From Akkermansia sp. RCC_12PD (GTDB taxonomy: Bacteria > Verrucomicrobiota > Verrucomicrobiia > Verrucomicrobiales > Akkermansiaceae), in the NCBI RefSeq assembly GCF_036417355.1, contig NZ_CP143889.1, forward strand, positions 2,914,001 through 2,978,000: DNA of 64,000 nt, read 5' to 3'. Of the stretch, positions 44,640 to 53,192 are shown in pieces. Both the position numbers and the translations under genes were made by a program. Position 1 is the first letter of the stretch. Every line of letters begins with the position of its first letter. The notes beneath the pieces were generated by a model. That model was given only the letters and a program-made list of their open reading frames with translations, had not been told where the DNA came from and did no database searches.

Positions 44640-45701
44640 CTAATACTGCTGCACCGGGGAGGAAGGAAGAGGCTGCTCCCCCTCCTCTCCCGCAGACAGG
44701 CAAAGGAGTTCCGCACGGTGCAGGCACTTGATCCACAAGGAGGCCTCCGACAGGGGGAAACACAGGGAATCGCTCAATGCCTCCACGCGTTTGAAAGAAT
44801 CCTCCCTTTCATAAGGATCAAGTTTGTCCAGGCGCGCAGCCAGGGGCTCCAGCCACGGAAGCGGTTCATGGCAGACCAGGGGCAGGTCACAACCAGCCTT
44901 CAACGATAAAAAAGCGGCTTCGTCCGGGGCATACTGGCCGGCAATGGCCCCCATGCACAGGTCGTCCGTAAACACCACCCCCCGAAAGCCGAGGCGCTCC
45001 CTCAGCATTCCGCCGATCACCCGGCAGGACAGGGTGACGGGAAATTCCGCGTCAATCCGGGGGAGCATGATATGGGCGGACATGATGCCGGGAAGCTCCG
45101 GACACAGGGCCAGAAAAGGTAGCATGTCCGTCTCGAACAGCTCACGTTCATCCAGGTCAATCGCCGGGAGGCTGAAATGGGGATCCGCCTGCGCACGGCC
45201 CATGCCGGGAAAGTGCTTCCCGCAACTTTGGATGCCGCCCCTGCGGAGGTTGGAGGAATACACCCCGGCGTAGGAAATCACGTCCTGGGCATTGTTTCCC
45301 CAACAGCGTCCGGGGAGGGCGTTGGCGGCGCCGGGATCGTGGCAGATGTCCAGCACCGGGGCAAAGTTCATGTTCACGCCCAGGCAGCGGAGGGCCAGCG
45401 CCGTCACGGAAGCCAGCTCCACCACGCCGGAAAAATCACCGTTCCGCGCCAGGGAAGAAGGGGAAGGCAGGTTCAGACCGAGAGCGGCCGTCCGCACCAC
45501 CCTGCCCCCTTCCTGGTCCACGGCGATGACGGGATGGTGATTGCTCAATTCCCTTAGCCTTGCCGCCAGGCGCCTGACCTGCTCTACGGATTCCACATTC
45601 CGGGAAAACAGGACGAAGCCCGCGGGCTGGAAACGGCGGATGGCCGCTTCTTCACCTGCGTTCAGATCAGGACCGTCGATGCCGATCAGGACGGGAAGCA
45701 T
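44640..45701 (-). CDS. nagZ: Beta-N-acetylhexosaminidase, GH3 (NagZ-like)
   Basis: 353 residues, no signal peptide, so probably cytoplasmic. GH3 enzymes of this group remove GlcNAc from muropeptides during wall recycling. Visible landmarks: FVLFSRNVES, AVDQEGGRVVR (about 82-92), the KHFPG loop with D-P-H at the place of the usual D-S-H acid/base pair, and the nucleophile Asp in GVVFTDDLCMGAI (about 245-257). The usual GHG after KHFP is GMG here, a departure near the active site. It starts 13 bases after pyrE and is surely cotranscribed. No convincing terminator. Confidence 0.9.
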   Translation of the reverse strand: MLPVLIGIDGPDLNAGEEAAIRRFQPAGFVLFSRNVESVEQVRRLAARLRELSNHHPVIAVDQEGGRVVRTAALGLNLPSPSSLARNGDFSGVVELASVTALALRCLGVNMNFAPVLDICHDPGAANALPGRCWGNNAQDVISYAGVYSSNLRRGGIQSCGKHFPGMGRAQADPHFSLPAIDLDERELFETDMLPFLALCPELPGIMSAHIMLPRIDAEFPVTLSCRVIGGMLRERLGFRGVVFTDDLCMGAIAGQYAPDEAAFLSLKAGCDLPLVCHEPLPWLEPLAARLDKLDPYEREDSFKRVEALSDSLCFPLSEASLWIKCLHRAELLCLSAGEEGEQPLPSSPVQQY

Positions 45702-45714
45702 GGCAGGCGCAGGC

Positions 45715-46284
45715 TTACTTGCCCAGCAGGGAAGATCTGGTAAACAGGGCGTACACGGGAATGCCGCGCGCTTCGATCGCCTGGCGGCCTCCTTCCTCCC
45801 GGTCCATCAACACCAGCGCGGCAGCCACTTTGCCGCCTTCCGCCTCAATGGCGTCAATGGCCTTTAGCGTGGAGCCCCCGGTGGTGATCACGTCGTCCAC
45901 GACAAGAACCGTATCTCCCGCCTGGAAATTCCCTTCGATGCGGCGTCCGCGTCCGTGGTCCTTCGGTTCCTTGCGCACGGTGAACACCTGGAGCTTTTTG
46001 TCGGCCCCCTCCAGCGCGCTGGTCATTCCCACGGCCAGGGAAATGGGGTCCGCCCCCATGGTCATGCCGCCGATCGCCGCAATTTCCGGAAAGCGGGGGA
46101 GAATCTCCTCCCGGACAAGCTTCCAGCCCAGGGAACCCACCAGCGTGGCGCCCACGGGGTCCAGGGCGGTCATGCGGCAGTCCACATACAGGTCGGACAC
46201 CTTGCCGGATGCCAGAGTGAAAGTGCCCGTGCGCACGGATTTTTCAAGAAGGATGCTTTTCAGAAGGTCGTATTGCTCGTTCAT
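45715..46284 (-). CDS. pyrE: Orotate phosphoribosyltransferase
   Basis: 189 residues from MNEQYDLLKSILLEKS; the frame is open to 46401, but the extra codons cross the promoter region. It joins orotate to PRPP in pyrimidine synthesis. The PRPP-binding motif VLVVDDVITTGGST lies at about 122-135, and the flexible loop RKEPKDHGRGRRIEG near 100-114 is typical. It is divergent from the L,D-transpeptidase gene, with a 129-base shared intergenic region, and is first in a pyrE-nagZ operon, an odd mix of nucleotide and wall-recycling functions. Confidence 0.95.
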   Translation of the reverse strand: MNEQYDLLKSILLEKSVRTGTFTLASGKVSDLYVDCRMTALDPVGATLVGSLGWKLVREEILPRFPEIAAIGGMTMGADPISLAVGMTSALEGADKKLQVFTVRKEPKDHGRGRRIEGNFQAGDTVLVVDDVITTGGSTLKAIDAIEAEGGKVAAALVLMDREEGGRQAIEARGIPVYALFTRSSLLGK

Positions 46285-46361
46285 GGCGGAGTATGGTGAA
46301 GTGATTGGGCCGTGTATATCAAATCCGCCCGCAATAAGCAACGGATAACAGTATGCAAATC

Positions 46362-46390
46362 TTGACAAAAGAGCGGACAGGGCCCATAAC
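46362..46390 (+). promoter_or_regulatory. Candidate promoter of the L,D-transpeptidase gene
   Basis: TTGACA (46362-46367), 17-base spacer, CATAAC (46385-46390), 23 bases before the ATG. Confidence 0.45.
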
Positions 46391-46413
46391 CTGCCTGTCA
46401 ATTTCCCGTTCCC

Positions 46414-47061
46414 ATGAAACCCGGCATACTGGCACTAGCATCCTTCGGTATCATCTTCGCCTCCTGCACTCAGTACAACAGGCCGCCCCTTTTTGATAAA
46501 ATTGCGGACAGAGTACGCGGCAACGGGCAGAAAGACGCTTATCTGGCAGGCGTCGGCTCCACGGCGGGCGTCAATACGGAAATCCCGCCGGAGGCACGGC
46601 TGGGCCAGGGTTACTGGGACAAGCCCGCCGGCATTCAGGGCGAACCCCACATCATCATTGACCTCAAGCAGCAGAAAGTCTTCTACTACGTGGGAGCCAC
46701 GCTGGTAGGAATTTCCCCCATGTCCTCCGGCAAGGAAGGGTACGGCACCCCCAAGGGGACCTACAAGATCATCCAGAAGGACGCCAACTACAAGTCAGGT
46801 ACCTACGGGGTACTGCGCAGCCGGGCGACCGGGGCCGTCGTAAACAGCGACTACAACGCCAGAGCCGGTTCCACGCCTGCGGGAACCTACTTTGACCCGG
46901 CTCCCATGCCCTACTGGATGCGCATCACGGGAGGCTACGGAATGCACGTGGGCTTCGTGACCGGGTACCCGGTCAGCCACGGGTGCGTGCGGCTGCCTGC
47001 GGATATGGCCAAGACCTTCTTTGAAAACACGCCTCTCGGCACCAAGGTAACCATCCGCTGA
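46414..47061 (+). CDS. L,D-transpeptidase (YkuD) lipoprotein
   Basis: 215 residues. A short signal sequence ends in a lipobox (IIFASC), so Cys17 should be lipidated and the protein held in the outer or inner membrane facing the periplasm. The YkuD catalytic motif is complete: MHVGFVTGYPVSHGCVRLP, with His, Ser-His-Gly and the nucleophile Cys near residue 192. Such enzymes make 3-3 peptidoglycan cross-links or attach proteins to the wall. Given the odd class A PBP at 60977, L,D-cross-linking might matter here (inference). A modest hairpin terminator follows. Confidence 0.92.
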   Translation: MKPGILALASFGIIFASCTQYNRPPLFDKIADRVRGNGQKDAYLAGVGSTAGVNTEIPPEARLGQGYWDKPAGIQGEPHIIIDLKQQKVFYYVGATLVGISPMSSGKEGYGTPKGTYKIIQKDANYKSGTYGVLRSRATGAVVNSDYNARAGSTPAGTYFDPAPMPYWMRITGGYGMHVGFVTGYPVSHGCVRLPADMAKTFFENTPLGTKVTIR

Positions 47062-47127
47062 CCGTTCCTGCTCCGCCCTCCGGCAGACAAACCGGTGGCG
47101 GGAAGGGCTCCCTTCTCTTCCTTCATT

Positions 47128-47152
47128 TTCCGCCGGATGCCGGAAGTTTTTT
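47128..47152 (+). terminator. Probable terminator of the L,D-transpeptidase gene
   Basis: Short stem TTCCG/CGGAA (47128-47132 with 47141-47145) followed by G and six T. Confidence 0.5.
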
Positions 47153-47188
47153 AAGACACAGGATGAGTGTAACTTCCGCATTCCGGCA

Positions 47189-47217
47189 TTGACAAATGGG
47201 GGTGTACTTTATTTAAT
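47189..47217 (+). promoter_or_regulatory. Promoter of the 971-residue membrane protein gene
   Basis: TTGACA (47189-47194), 17-base spacer, TTTAAT (47212-47217), 33 bases before the ATG at 47250. This is the best consensus match I saw in the window. Confidence 0.65.
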
Positions 47218-47249
47218 ATATAAGGCTTTGATTTTTCTACCCCTTAATC

Positions 47250-50165
47250 ATGACAAACCAGCAAATTTCCCCTTTGCCGCCCCATTTCAACGCAGGCAGC
47301 TATAAAATTACAGCCGTTCTGGAAAACGGGCCGGACTATTATTTATACCAGGCCGTGTCCCCGGAAGGGCAAACGGTGCTGATGCGTGAATTCTGCCCCG
47401 CCGGACTGGCCACCCGCGACATGGTCAGCGGCAACCTGACCGTTTCCCCGGAAAACCAGGCGCAATTCGACCAGGCGCGGGAAGCCTTTGAAGCCCGCTG
47501 CTCCGTGAACGCCCAGGGAAAACTGCGGGGGTTCGGCACCGTCTTCTTCGTTTATCCGGCGGTTCCGGCTCAGGAACAGCCTCCCGTGGCGGCGGTAGCG
47601 CACGCCCAGGCCCTGCGCCCGGCCAAAAAAACGCAGCCGCAAATCCGCAAGCCCATAGCCGGAACAGCCGTTCCCAGGGCCCCGCTGCCCAAATTGAAGA
47701 AATCCGGCGGCTTCCCCGTCATCACGGTCATCGTCACCGGGATGCTGGCCCTGTTTGGATTCCTGGGATACCAGATTCTCAAGGACAAGGAGGCGCCCCT
47801 TGCCCCGAAGATTGAAACACCCGTGGTGGCGGCGCCCAAGCCCAAACCCAAGCCCGAGGCTCCCAAGCCGGAACCGGTCATCGTGGAACCGGAGCCGGAA
47901 CCCGAGCCCATCGTCGTGGCGCCGGAACCGGAGCCGGAACCTGAAGAGCCGGCTCCGGACCTCTCCCCTTCCCCGGAAGTCATCGCCATGGAAAAGGCAA
48001 TCCGGGAAGAGGCCCTGGCATCCAAAGGGAAATTCACGGAAAAGCTTCTGGATAAATATCCCTACTATGCGGAAGCCTACGTGCGCGATTACGTGAAAAA
48101 GCGCGGCGGCTCCTTTTCTCCCGAATTTGAAAAATGGCTGAAGAACACGAAGACCAACCGTGAAGTCTTTGCGATGTTCTATCCGCCGGACCCCAGCGTA
48201 GCCACGAACGTCGCGATCATGGTGGATGAGCTGGGACTGGAAATGACGGAAAAGTACAACCAGCTCGTCCTGGCCTTCGCCGTGGGACGCCGTGAATTCG
48301 GCATGGGCGCCTTCGACCTCACCCAGCAGGGCCGCTACATCGACGCCCTGGGCAAGCTCAGGGAATTCAAGAACTCCGGCATCATGACCTCCCCCGCGGA
48401 CCTGTACTGCGCGGGCAAGCCTCCCGTCAACTGGTACGGTTCCTCTCCGCGGATGGTGGACGAGGAACTCTATAAAAAGGTGGAGACTTATCTGGACAAC
48501 AAGAAAATAACGACCAAGCAAGCCTGGATCAACAAGTACAACACTGTCTCGGAAATCGGGGACGAAGGCATTACCCAGGGCAACATCGCCGCATTCCTTC
48601 ATGAATACATGTACCGCCACAACCAGTTGAGGCGCAAGCGCGATCCGTTCCCCACCCCCGTGGAATTCTTCACCTACCTGGTGGACAAGTACGAAAACTG
48701 CAGCAAGTTGCGGGATGTAGACCGCAAACGGGTGGAATGGACCGGGGTTTCCCTGGAAGGGACGCCCTGGCCGGCCATGATGGCTCTTTCCGAAACGCGG
48801 CCCCTGCGGGAATGCGACAGCGTATGGGAACGCTACATGGGCCATCGCGGCCCGACGCGCCTGTGGCTGTACGGTCCCTACCGCATGGACGACGACAAGG
48901 AGCCCCCCATCCTGTTCAGCTTTGACCCGGATCCCGAATGGTCCCGTGAATCCAACGAACGCAAGCTGCATGAAGGCGGCGTCTGCGGCACGATGTCCCT
49001 CATTTCCCGCAATTCCCAGATTGCCCGCGGCATCCCTGCCGCCCCGGCGGGCCAGCCCGGCCACGGCAACCTGATGACGACCAACTTCGGCGGCAACGGC
49101 TGCTGGCTAAGCGTAGGCCAGAGCGTAGACACCCTCAAGGCCACCACAGGCTTCTGGTACCTGCGGGACTCCAAGGCGGCGCGCACGGGCAACGCCGAAT
49201 ACCAGTCCGGCCTGGCCCTGTCCATGAACATCGACTATGAAAAATTCATCGGCAGCCGCTTCGCCATGAACGTTTACAAGCTGGCGGGAGGAAACTCCTC
49301 CGCGGAATCTTCCGGAGAGATTGCGTCCAACGCGCTTCCGCAGGAATTTACCAAGACAGCCATGAGGACCATTATTAAGGACAATCCGTTCTATACGGAA
49401 GCCTGGTACACGCTGTTCCAGACGGAGCCGCAGGACCTCATGGGCGCCAGAAAAATGGTGGAGGAAGTGCGTGAAGCCCTGCCGGACGGCATGGGGATCA
49501 GAAAACTCTGGAAAACGCGCAAATACGTTTCCTCCGTGGGCCGTGGCGACAAAAAGGGCAAGGACATCCTGGCCAATCACACCAAGGAATACGTCAACGT
49601 GCTCTGCTCCGTGATTCTGGAAAACGCCCTGAAACAGGACAACGAATACAAGACCTTCCAATGGGCGGAACTCATGTCCTGGCTCAAATCCGAATCCAAG
49701 GACAACTCCTATCCGGAACCGAAGGCCGCCTACCAGATCGCCTACGCCAAGGCTCAGGGAACCGACCGGCTCAAGAGAACGGTGGACCGCGGCTTCAAAA
49801 AAGCAGTCAATTTCTACCGGGACGACAGCAACGCGCTGGCCGCTCCGAAAGACGTGGACCAGCAGGACATGTCCTTCTCCCTGGACGCCCTGTGCATGGT
49901 GCTCCCCAAGGACGAGCTGATCCCCTGGATGAAGGAAATGCTGGACACCTGCCCGGATGGCTTCAAGTACAAGCCCAAGAACAAGAAGGAAACGAAAATC
50001 CACCCCTTCTACAGCGCCCTGACCAAAAACTACATGTCCCTGGTTGACGGCTCGGAGAAATCCCGCATCAAAGGGGAAATGAAAAAGGCTTCCGAAAACA
50101 TCCTGAACCTCTCCAACAATAAGGGAGAAGGAAAGGAATCTTCCGGCCGCCGCCGGAGACGCTGA
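47250..50165 (+). CDS. Large membrane protein with a kinase N-lobe-like cytoplasmic end
   Basis: 971 residues. Residues about 16-80 align by eye with the N-lobe of the kinase at 16958: SYKITAVLENG against KYTILNVLNAG, and VLMREFCPAGLATRD against VVIKECMPDAYAYRD, with the ATP-binding Lys replaced by Arg. No catalytic loop or DFG follows. A membrane helix lies at about 155-175, then a linker rich in PKPKP and EPEPEP (about 185-232) that would span the periplasm. A roughly 700-residue external region of unknown fold ends in a basic SSGRRRRR tail. Probably a pseudokinase-derived anchor or receptor. hemW follows 12 bases later. Confidence 0.82.
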   Translation: MTNQQISPLPPHFNAGSYKITAVLENGPDYYLYQAVSPEGQTVLMREFCPAGLATRDMVSGNLTVSPENQAQFDQAREAFEARCSVNAQGKLRGFGTVFFVYPAVPAQEQPPVAAVAHAQALRPAKKTQPQIRKPIAGTAVPRAPLPKLKKSGGFPVITVIVTGMLALFGFLGYQILKDKEAPLAPKIETPVVAAPKPKPKPEAPKPEPVIVEPEPEPEPIVVAPEPEPEPEEPAPDLSPSPEVIAMEKAIREEALASKGKFTEKLLDKYPYYAEAYVRDYVKKRGGSFSPEFEKWLKNTKTNREVFAMFYPPDPSVATNVAIMVDELGLEMTEKYNQLVLAFAVGRREFGMGAFDLTQQGRYIDALGKLREFKNSGIMTSPADLYCAGKPPVNWYGSSPRMVDEELYKKVETYLDNKKITTKQAWINKYNTVSEIGDEGITQGNIAAFLHEYMYRHNQLRRKRDPFPTPVEFFTYLVDKYENCSKLRDVDRKRVEWTGVSLEGTPWPAMMALSETRPLRECDSVWERYMGHRGPTRLWLYGPYRMDDDKEPPILFSFDPDPEWSRESNERKLHEGGVCGTMSLISRNSQIARGIPAAPAGQPGHGNLMTTNFGGNGCWLSVGQSVDTLKATTGFWYLRDSKAARTGNAEYQSGLALSMNIDYEKFIGSRFAMNVYKLAGGNSSAESSGEIASNALPQEFTKTAMRTIIKDNPFYTEAWYTLFQTEPQDLMGARKMVEEVREALPDGMGIRKLWKTRKYVSSVGRGDKKGKDILANHTKEYVNVLCSVILENALKQDNEYKTFQWAELMSWLKSESKDNSYPEPKAAYQIAYAKAQGTDRLKRTVDRGFKKAVNFYRDDSNALAAPKDVDQQDMSFSLDALCMVLPKDELIPWMKEMLDTCPDGFKYKPKNKKETKIHPFYSALTKNYMSLVDGSEKSRIKGEMKKASENILNLSNNKGEGKESSGRRRRR

Positions 50166-50177
50166 GTTCTCCGCCCC

Positions 50178-51287
50178 GTGCATCTTTACGTCCACATTCC
50201 CTTCTGCCACCGCATTTGCCCGTACTGTGCGTTTTTCAAGCACACGCCGGCTTCCACGGACATGAAGCTCTTCATCCGTGCGCTGGCGCGGGAGGCGGAA
50301 GCCCGCGCCGCAGCGCTGTCAACCAGGCGCGGCGGCGAGGCTTCCACGCTCTACTTCGGAGGAGGGACGCCCTCCATGCTGTCGGACACGCATCTGGGGA
50401 ACCTCATGGAATCCCTGGATAGGCTGATCCCCGTGGACAGCCTGGACGAATTCTCCTTTGAAGCCAATCCGGCCACCTTTACGGAAAAAAAAGTCCGCTT
50501 CTGGCGCAGCCTGGGCATGAACCGCGTTTCCCTGGGCGTTCAATCCCTGGACGCCCGCATCCTGCGCCTGCTGGGCCGGGAACACACGCCGGAACAGGCC
50601 CTCCGCTCCGTGGACATGCTCAACAACGCCGGAATGCCCCACGTCAACATGGACCTTATGTTCGCCATTCCGGGGCAAAGCCTCTCCGTCTGGGAAAATA
50701 CGCTAAAGGAAGCCGTTCGGGCCGGAACGGACCACATCTCCGCCTACAACCTCACCTATGAGGAAGATACGGAATTCTTCCGCAGCCTGTCCCGCGGAGA
50801 AAAAATCCAGGACCCGGACGAGGACGCGGCCTACTTTGAACTGGCGGAAAACATTCTGGAAGCCGCGGGAATGCGGCATTATGAAACCTCCAATTACGCC
50901 AGGGAAGGCGCGCGGTCTCCGCATAACATGGCCTACTGGAAGGGGGAGGACTATGTAGGCATCGGCCCCGGCGCGGTCAGCACCATCGACGGCGTGCGCT
51001 ACTCCAACACACGGAACACGGAAACCTACATCCGCACCACACTGGAAAACGGCCTGCCGGAATCCGAACGGGAACCCGTCACTGCGGAAGACTACCGCCT
51101 GGAGCGCATCGCCCTGATGCTCCGTACGGACGAAGGGCTTCCTTTGAAATACCTTCTGCCGGAAGCCCTGCCCCTGCTGGAACGTTACCGTTCTCTGGAA
51201 CTGGCGGACGTCTCCGCGGAACAATGCCTCATCCTGAAAGGCCGCGGCCGCCTGCTGGTGGACGCCATCGCCGCGGAATTGTGCTGA
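50178..51287 (+). CDS. hemW: Radical SAM heme chaperone HemW
   Basis: 369 residues from a GTG start at 50178. The radical-SAM 4Fe-4S motif is Cys10, Cys14, Cys17 (PFCHRICPYCAF), spacing CxxxCxxC. TLYFGGGTPSML (about 55-67), NRVSLGVQSLD and YNLTYEEDTEF are family blocks. Earlier annotated as oxygen-independent coproporphyrinogen III oxidase-like; characterised homologues insert heme. The second Cys typical of true HemN (CxxCxC form) is absent, favouring HemW. Probably cotranscribed with the preceding gene. Confidence 0.92.
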   Translation: MHLYVHIPFCHRICPYCAFFKHTPASTDMKLFIRALAREAEARAAALSTRRGGEASTLYFGGGTPSMLSDTHLGNLMESLDRLIPVDSLDEFSFEANPATFTEKKVRFWRSLGMNRVSLGVQSLDARILRLLGREHTPEQALRSVDMLNNAGMPHVNMDLMFAIPGQSLSVWENTLKEAVRAGTDHISAYNLTYEEDTEFFRSLSRGEKIQDPDEDAAYFELAENILEAAGMRHYETSNYAREGARSPHNMAYWKGEDYVGIGPGAVSTIDGVRYSNTRNTETYIRTTLENGLPESEREPVTAEDYRLERIALMLRTDEGLPLKYLLPEALPLLERYRSLELADVSAEQCLILKGRGRLLVDAIAAELC

Positions 51288-51707
51288 GCTGAAAATTAAT
51301 CCCGGCAGCAAGGAGGAAAAAGGAGCTGTCTTCTGCATGCTGAATAAAATAATTCCATGTAAATCAACGGCATGAATTTGAAAAAACAGCCACGCATACA
51401 AGTATTTTCTTGACCTCTGATAGAAATTGTATTCCTGCTCTCATATAAACAGGAAAATGTTTCCATGAGCTCTCCCATGAACATTCCACTCGTTTGCTGT
51501 TTAACCGAATTTATCCTCATGCCGCAAACCTTTGCCTTTCAATTATCCCGATCTCATCTCCCAACATCTGAAGAGCATCTCCGGTCTTCACTATTCTGTC
51601 CTATACAGAAGCTGCATGGAGACAAATTATTCCCGCTGCCAATACAAAAGGGATTTGATGCGGTAGAAGGGCTGCCGATTCCATAAACCATTTCAATCAA
51701 TAACTAA
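51288..51707. other. AT-rich gene-free stretch
   Basis: 420 bases, visibly AT-richer than its surroundings. TTGACC at 51410-51415 could be a -35 box, but no good -10 is in register. A 73-codon frame at 51465-51686 has poor coding character and no family resemblance. A promoter for the gene at 51708 should lie here. Confidence 0.55.
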
Positions 51708-52349
51708 ATGATGAAAAATATAAAAAACATCGCCCTCATATACGCCTTGTTCCTGTATTGTTCCGCATGCTACGGAGATATTTTTAAAATCAACAGAATA
51801 GAACAGGAAATATTGGATTCGGATCCTGAAGTATTGAAAAATCTTTCCTATGATCCGCCAGGCCAGGATTTGCTCTCCAATGAACAAAACAGGAAAGCGT
51901 GGCAAACCTTCGTAAAAACCTATGAAACGCCCGTCCGCAAGGTTCAGGACTGGTACAATTCCATCGTCGACAAAAAATCCGCCGATGCCGCGGCTGATTC
52001 CTTCAACAAGGACGTTCTGCCTATTCTTAAAAAACTTACAGGATGTTCCGCCGACATGAAAAAACAGGCTCTTGCCATTCCTGCTTCTCCTGAAATGCAA
52101 AAGTTCATATTTCTACGCATTTCTCAATTGCAAGGACGGCTGCTCATTATCTTCCTGCCCATGCAAAATGAAGAAAAATTAAAAGCTGAAACATGTTACC
52201 GCGACAGTGCCAAACTTTTTGAACTTATTCTAGGATTGACATCCCCATCAGCGCTTGAGATTTCAAGGTTTATTGAATCCCGAAACGAATCCGAGGAAAG
52301 CATTGAAGAAGCTTTCAAAGACCCATGGCCGGCATCCCCTCAACCTTAA
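51708..52349 (+). CDS. Exported hypothetical protein
   Basis: 213 residues from MMKNIKN (a second Met at 51711). The signal sequence IALIYALFLYCSACYG ends in a Cys, so it could be a lipoprotein, though the lipobox (CSAC) is only partial. The rest is helical and charged, without motifs I know. Base composition is AT-richer than neighbouring core genes, like the 18122-20248 genes, suggesting an accessory gene. It is convergent with the gene at 52439. Confidence 0.7.
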   Translation: MMKNIKNIALIYALFLYCSACYGDIFKINRIEQEILDSDPEVLKNLSYDPPGQDLLSNEQNRKAWQTFVKTYETPVRKVQDWYNSIVDKKSADAAADSFNKDVLPILKKLTGCSADMKKQALAIPASPEMQKFIFLRISQLQGRLLIIFLPMQNEEKLKAETCYRDSAKLFELILGLTSPSALEISRFIESRNESEESIEEAFKDPWPASPQP

Positions 52350-52438
52350 AGAGCCTTCATAGGGAATACAAATACCCTGCCTAGTCAATCCTGAACTGCC
52401 GCGCCATTTTTTTCAGCCACCAGTCTCGGTGGCGCATT

Positions 52439-53158
52439 TCATCCCGGCTGTTTTCCAGCTTCCTGAGTTCGCTGCCGCGCAGCCCCCCCCTTCATATACT
52501 GTTCGTCCAGCTTGCGCATTTCCTCCCGTGTGTTTTTCCGGAGAGCCTTGTAAAACTGGGCTCCGGTCACCAGAACGCCGTCCGCGCCGCTTTTTCCCAC
52601 CATGCCCATGTAAAGTTTCCTGAGCCTGTTGTAGTCCTCCACCACGCGGTTGTATTTCAGAGCGGCGTACTGGTAGCGTTCCTTCCAGTCTTCCGGACCG
52701 GGATTGACGAGCCGGGACGCCACGGAACCGGGAGGAGGGGAAACTCCCGGCGGAAAGCCGCCGGAAGGCAACGGCGTCAGCGGGGGAGCCTGGGGGACGG
52801 ATTGCGGCTGCCGCGCCGGAATTCCGCTGCCCGTCATGGAGAGGGGAGCGCGCTCCGCCAGCAGGCTGTCCATGCGCACCTGCTCCAGGGATTCCAGCAG
52901 ACGCTCGCGTTCCTTCTGCAGGACTACATTGGATTCCCTTTCCTCCGACAACGATTTTTTCAGCCCCCCCATGCTGCCGGACATTTCCGTATAAACCAGG
53001 GCATACGCTCCGATGCAGCCCAGGAGAAAGCCCAGGCCCAGCATGATTCCCCTTTCCCTCCAAGGCCCCGCCTTCCGTTCCGCAGCCGGGGCCGGATTTT
53101 CCGGTTCGTGCCCGGGGGAAGAGGCCAGATAGTGCTCCAAGGGACCCTCGTCAGGCAT
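52439..53158 (-). CDS. Single-pass membrane protein with coiled coils, frame broken near the end
   Basis: 239 codons as read. Membrane helix at about 38-58; heptad-like coiled coil 65-100 (LKKSLSEERESNVVLQKERE); Pro-rich linker (about 115-150); second helical part. A run of eight G (C8 at 52483-52490 on the plus strand) shifts the last codons to a stop at 52439. With seven, the protein would continue RGSELRKLENSRDEMRHRD and so on to a TAG at 52381-52383, a far more credible helical end. Function unknown; the layout recalls cell-division or envelope linkers. It lies downstream of serS on the same strand. Confidence 0.68.
   Translation of the reverse strand: MPDEGPLEHYLASSPGHEPENPAPAAERKAGPWRERGIMLGLGFLLGCIGAYALVYTEMSGSMGGLKKSLSEERESNVVLQKERERLLESLEQVRMDSLLAERAPLSMTGSGIPARQPQSVPQAPPLTPLPSGGFPPGVSPPPGSVASRLVNPGPEDWKERYQYAALKYNRVVEDYNRLRKLYMGMVGKSGADGVLVTGAQFYKALRKNTREEMRKLDEQYMKGGAARQRTQEAGKQPG
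52483..52490 (-). repeat. G8 homopolymer at a frame break
   Basis: Eight C on the plus strand (eight G in the gene). Seven would restore the helical C-terminus ending at 52381. Confidence 0.85.
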
Positions 53159-53192
53159 GGGCTTGATTCAGGGGGGTGGAAGTGAAAAATCG

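Noticed and set aside
51465-51686. 73-codon frame in the AT-rich gap
   Set aside because: No ribosome-binding site, no resemblance to known proteins; length is expected by chance.
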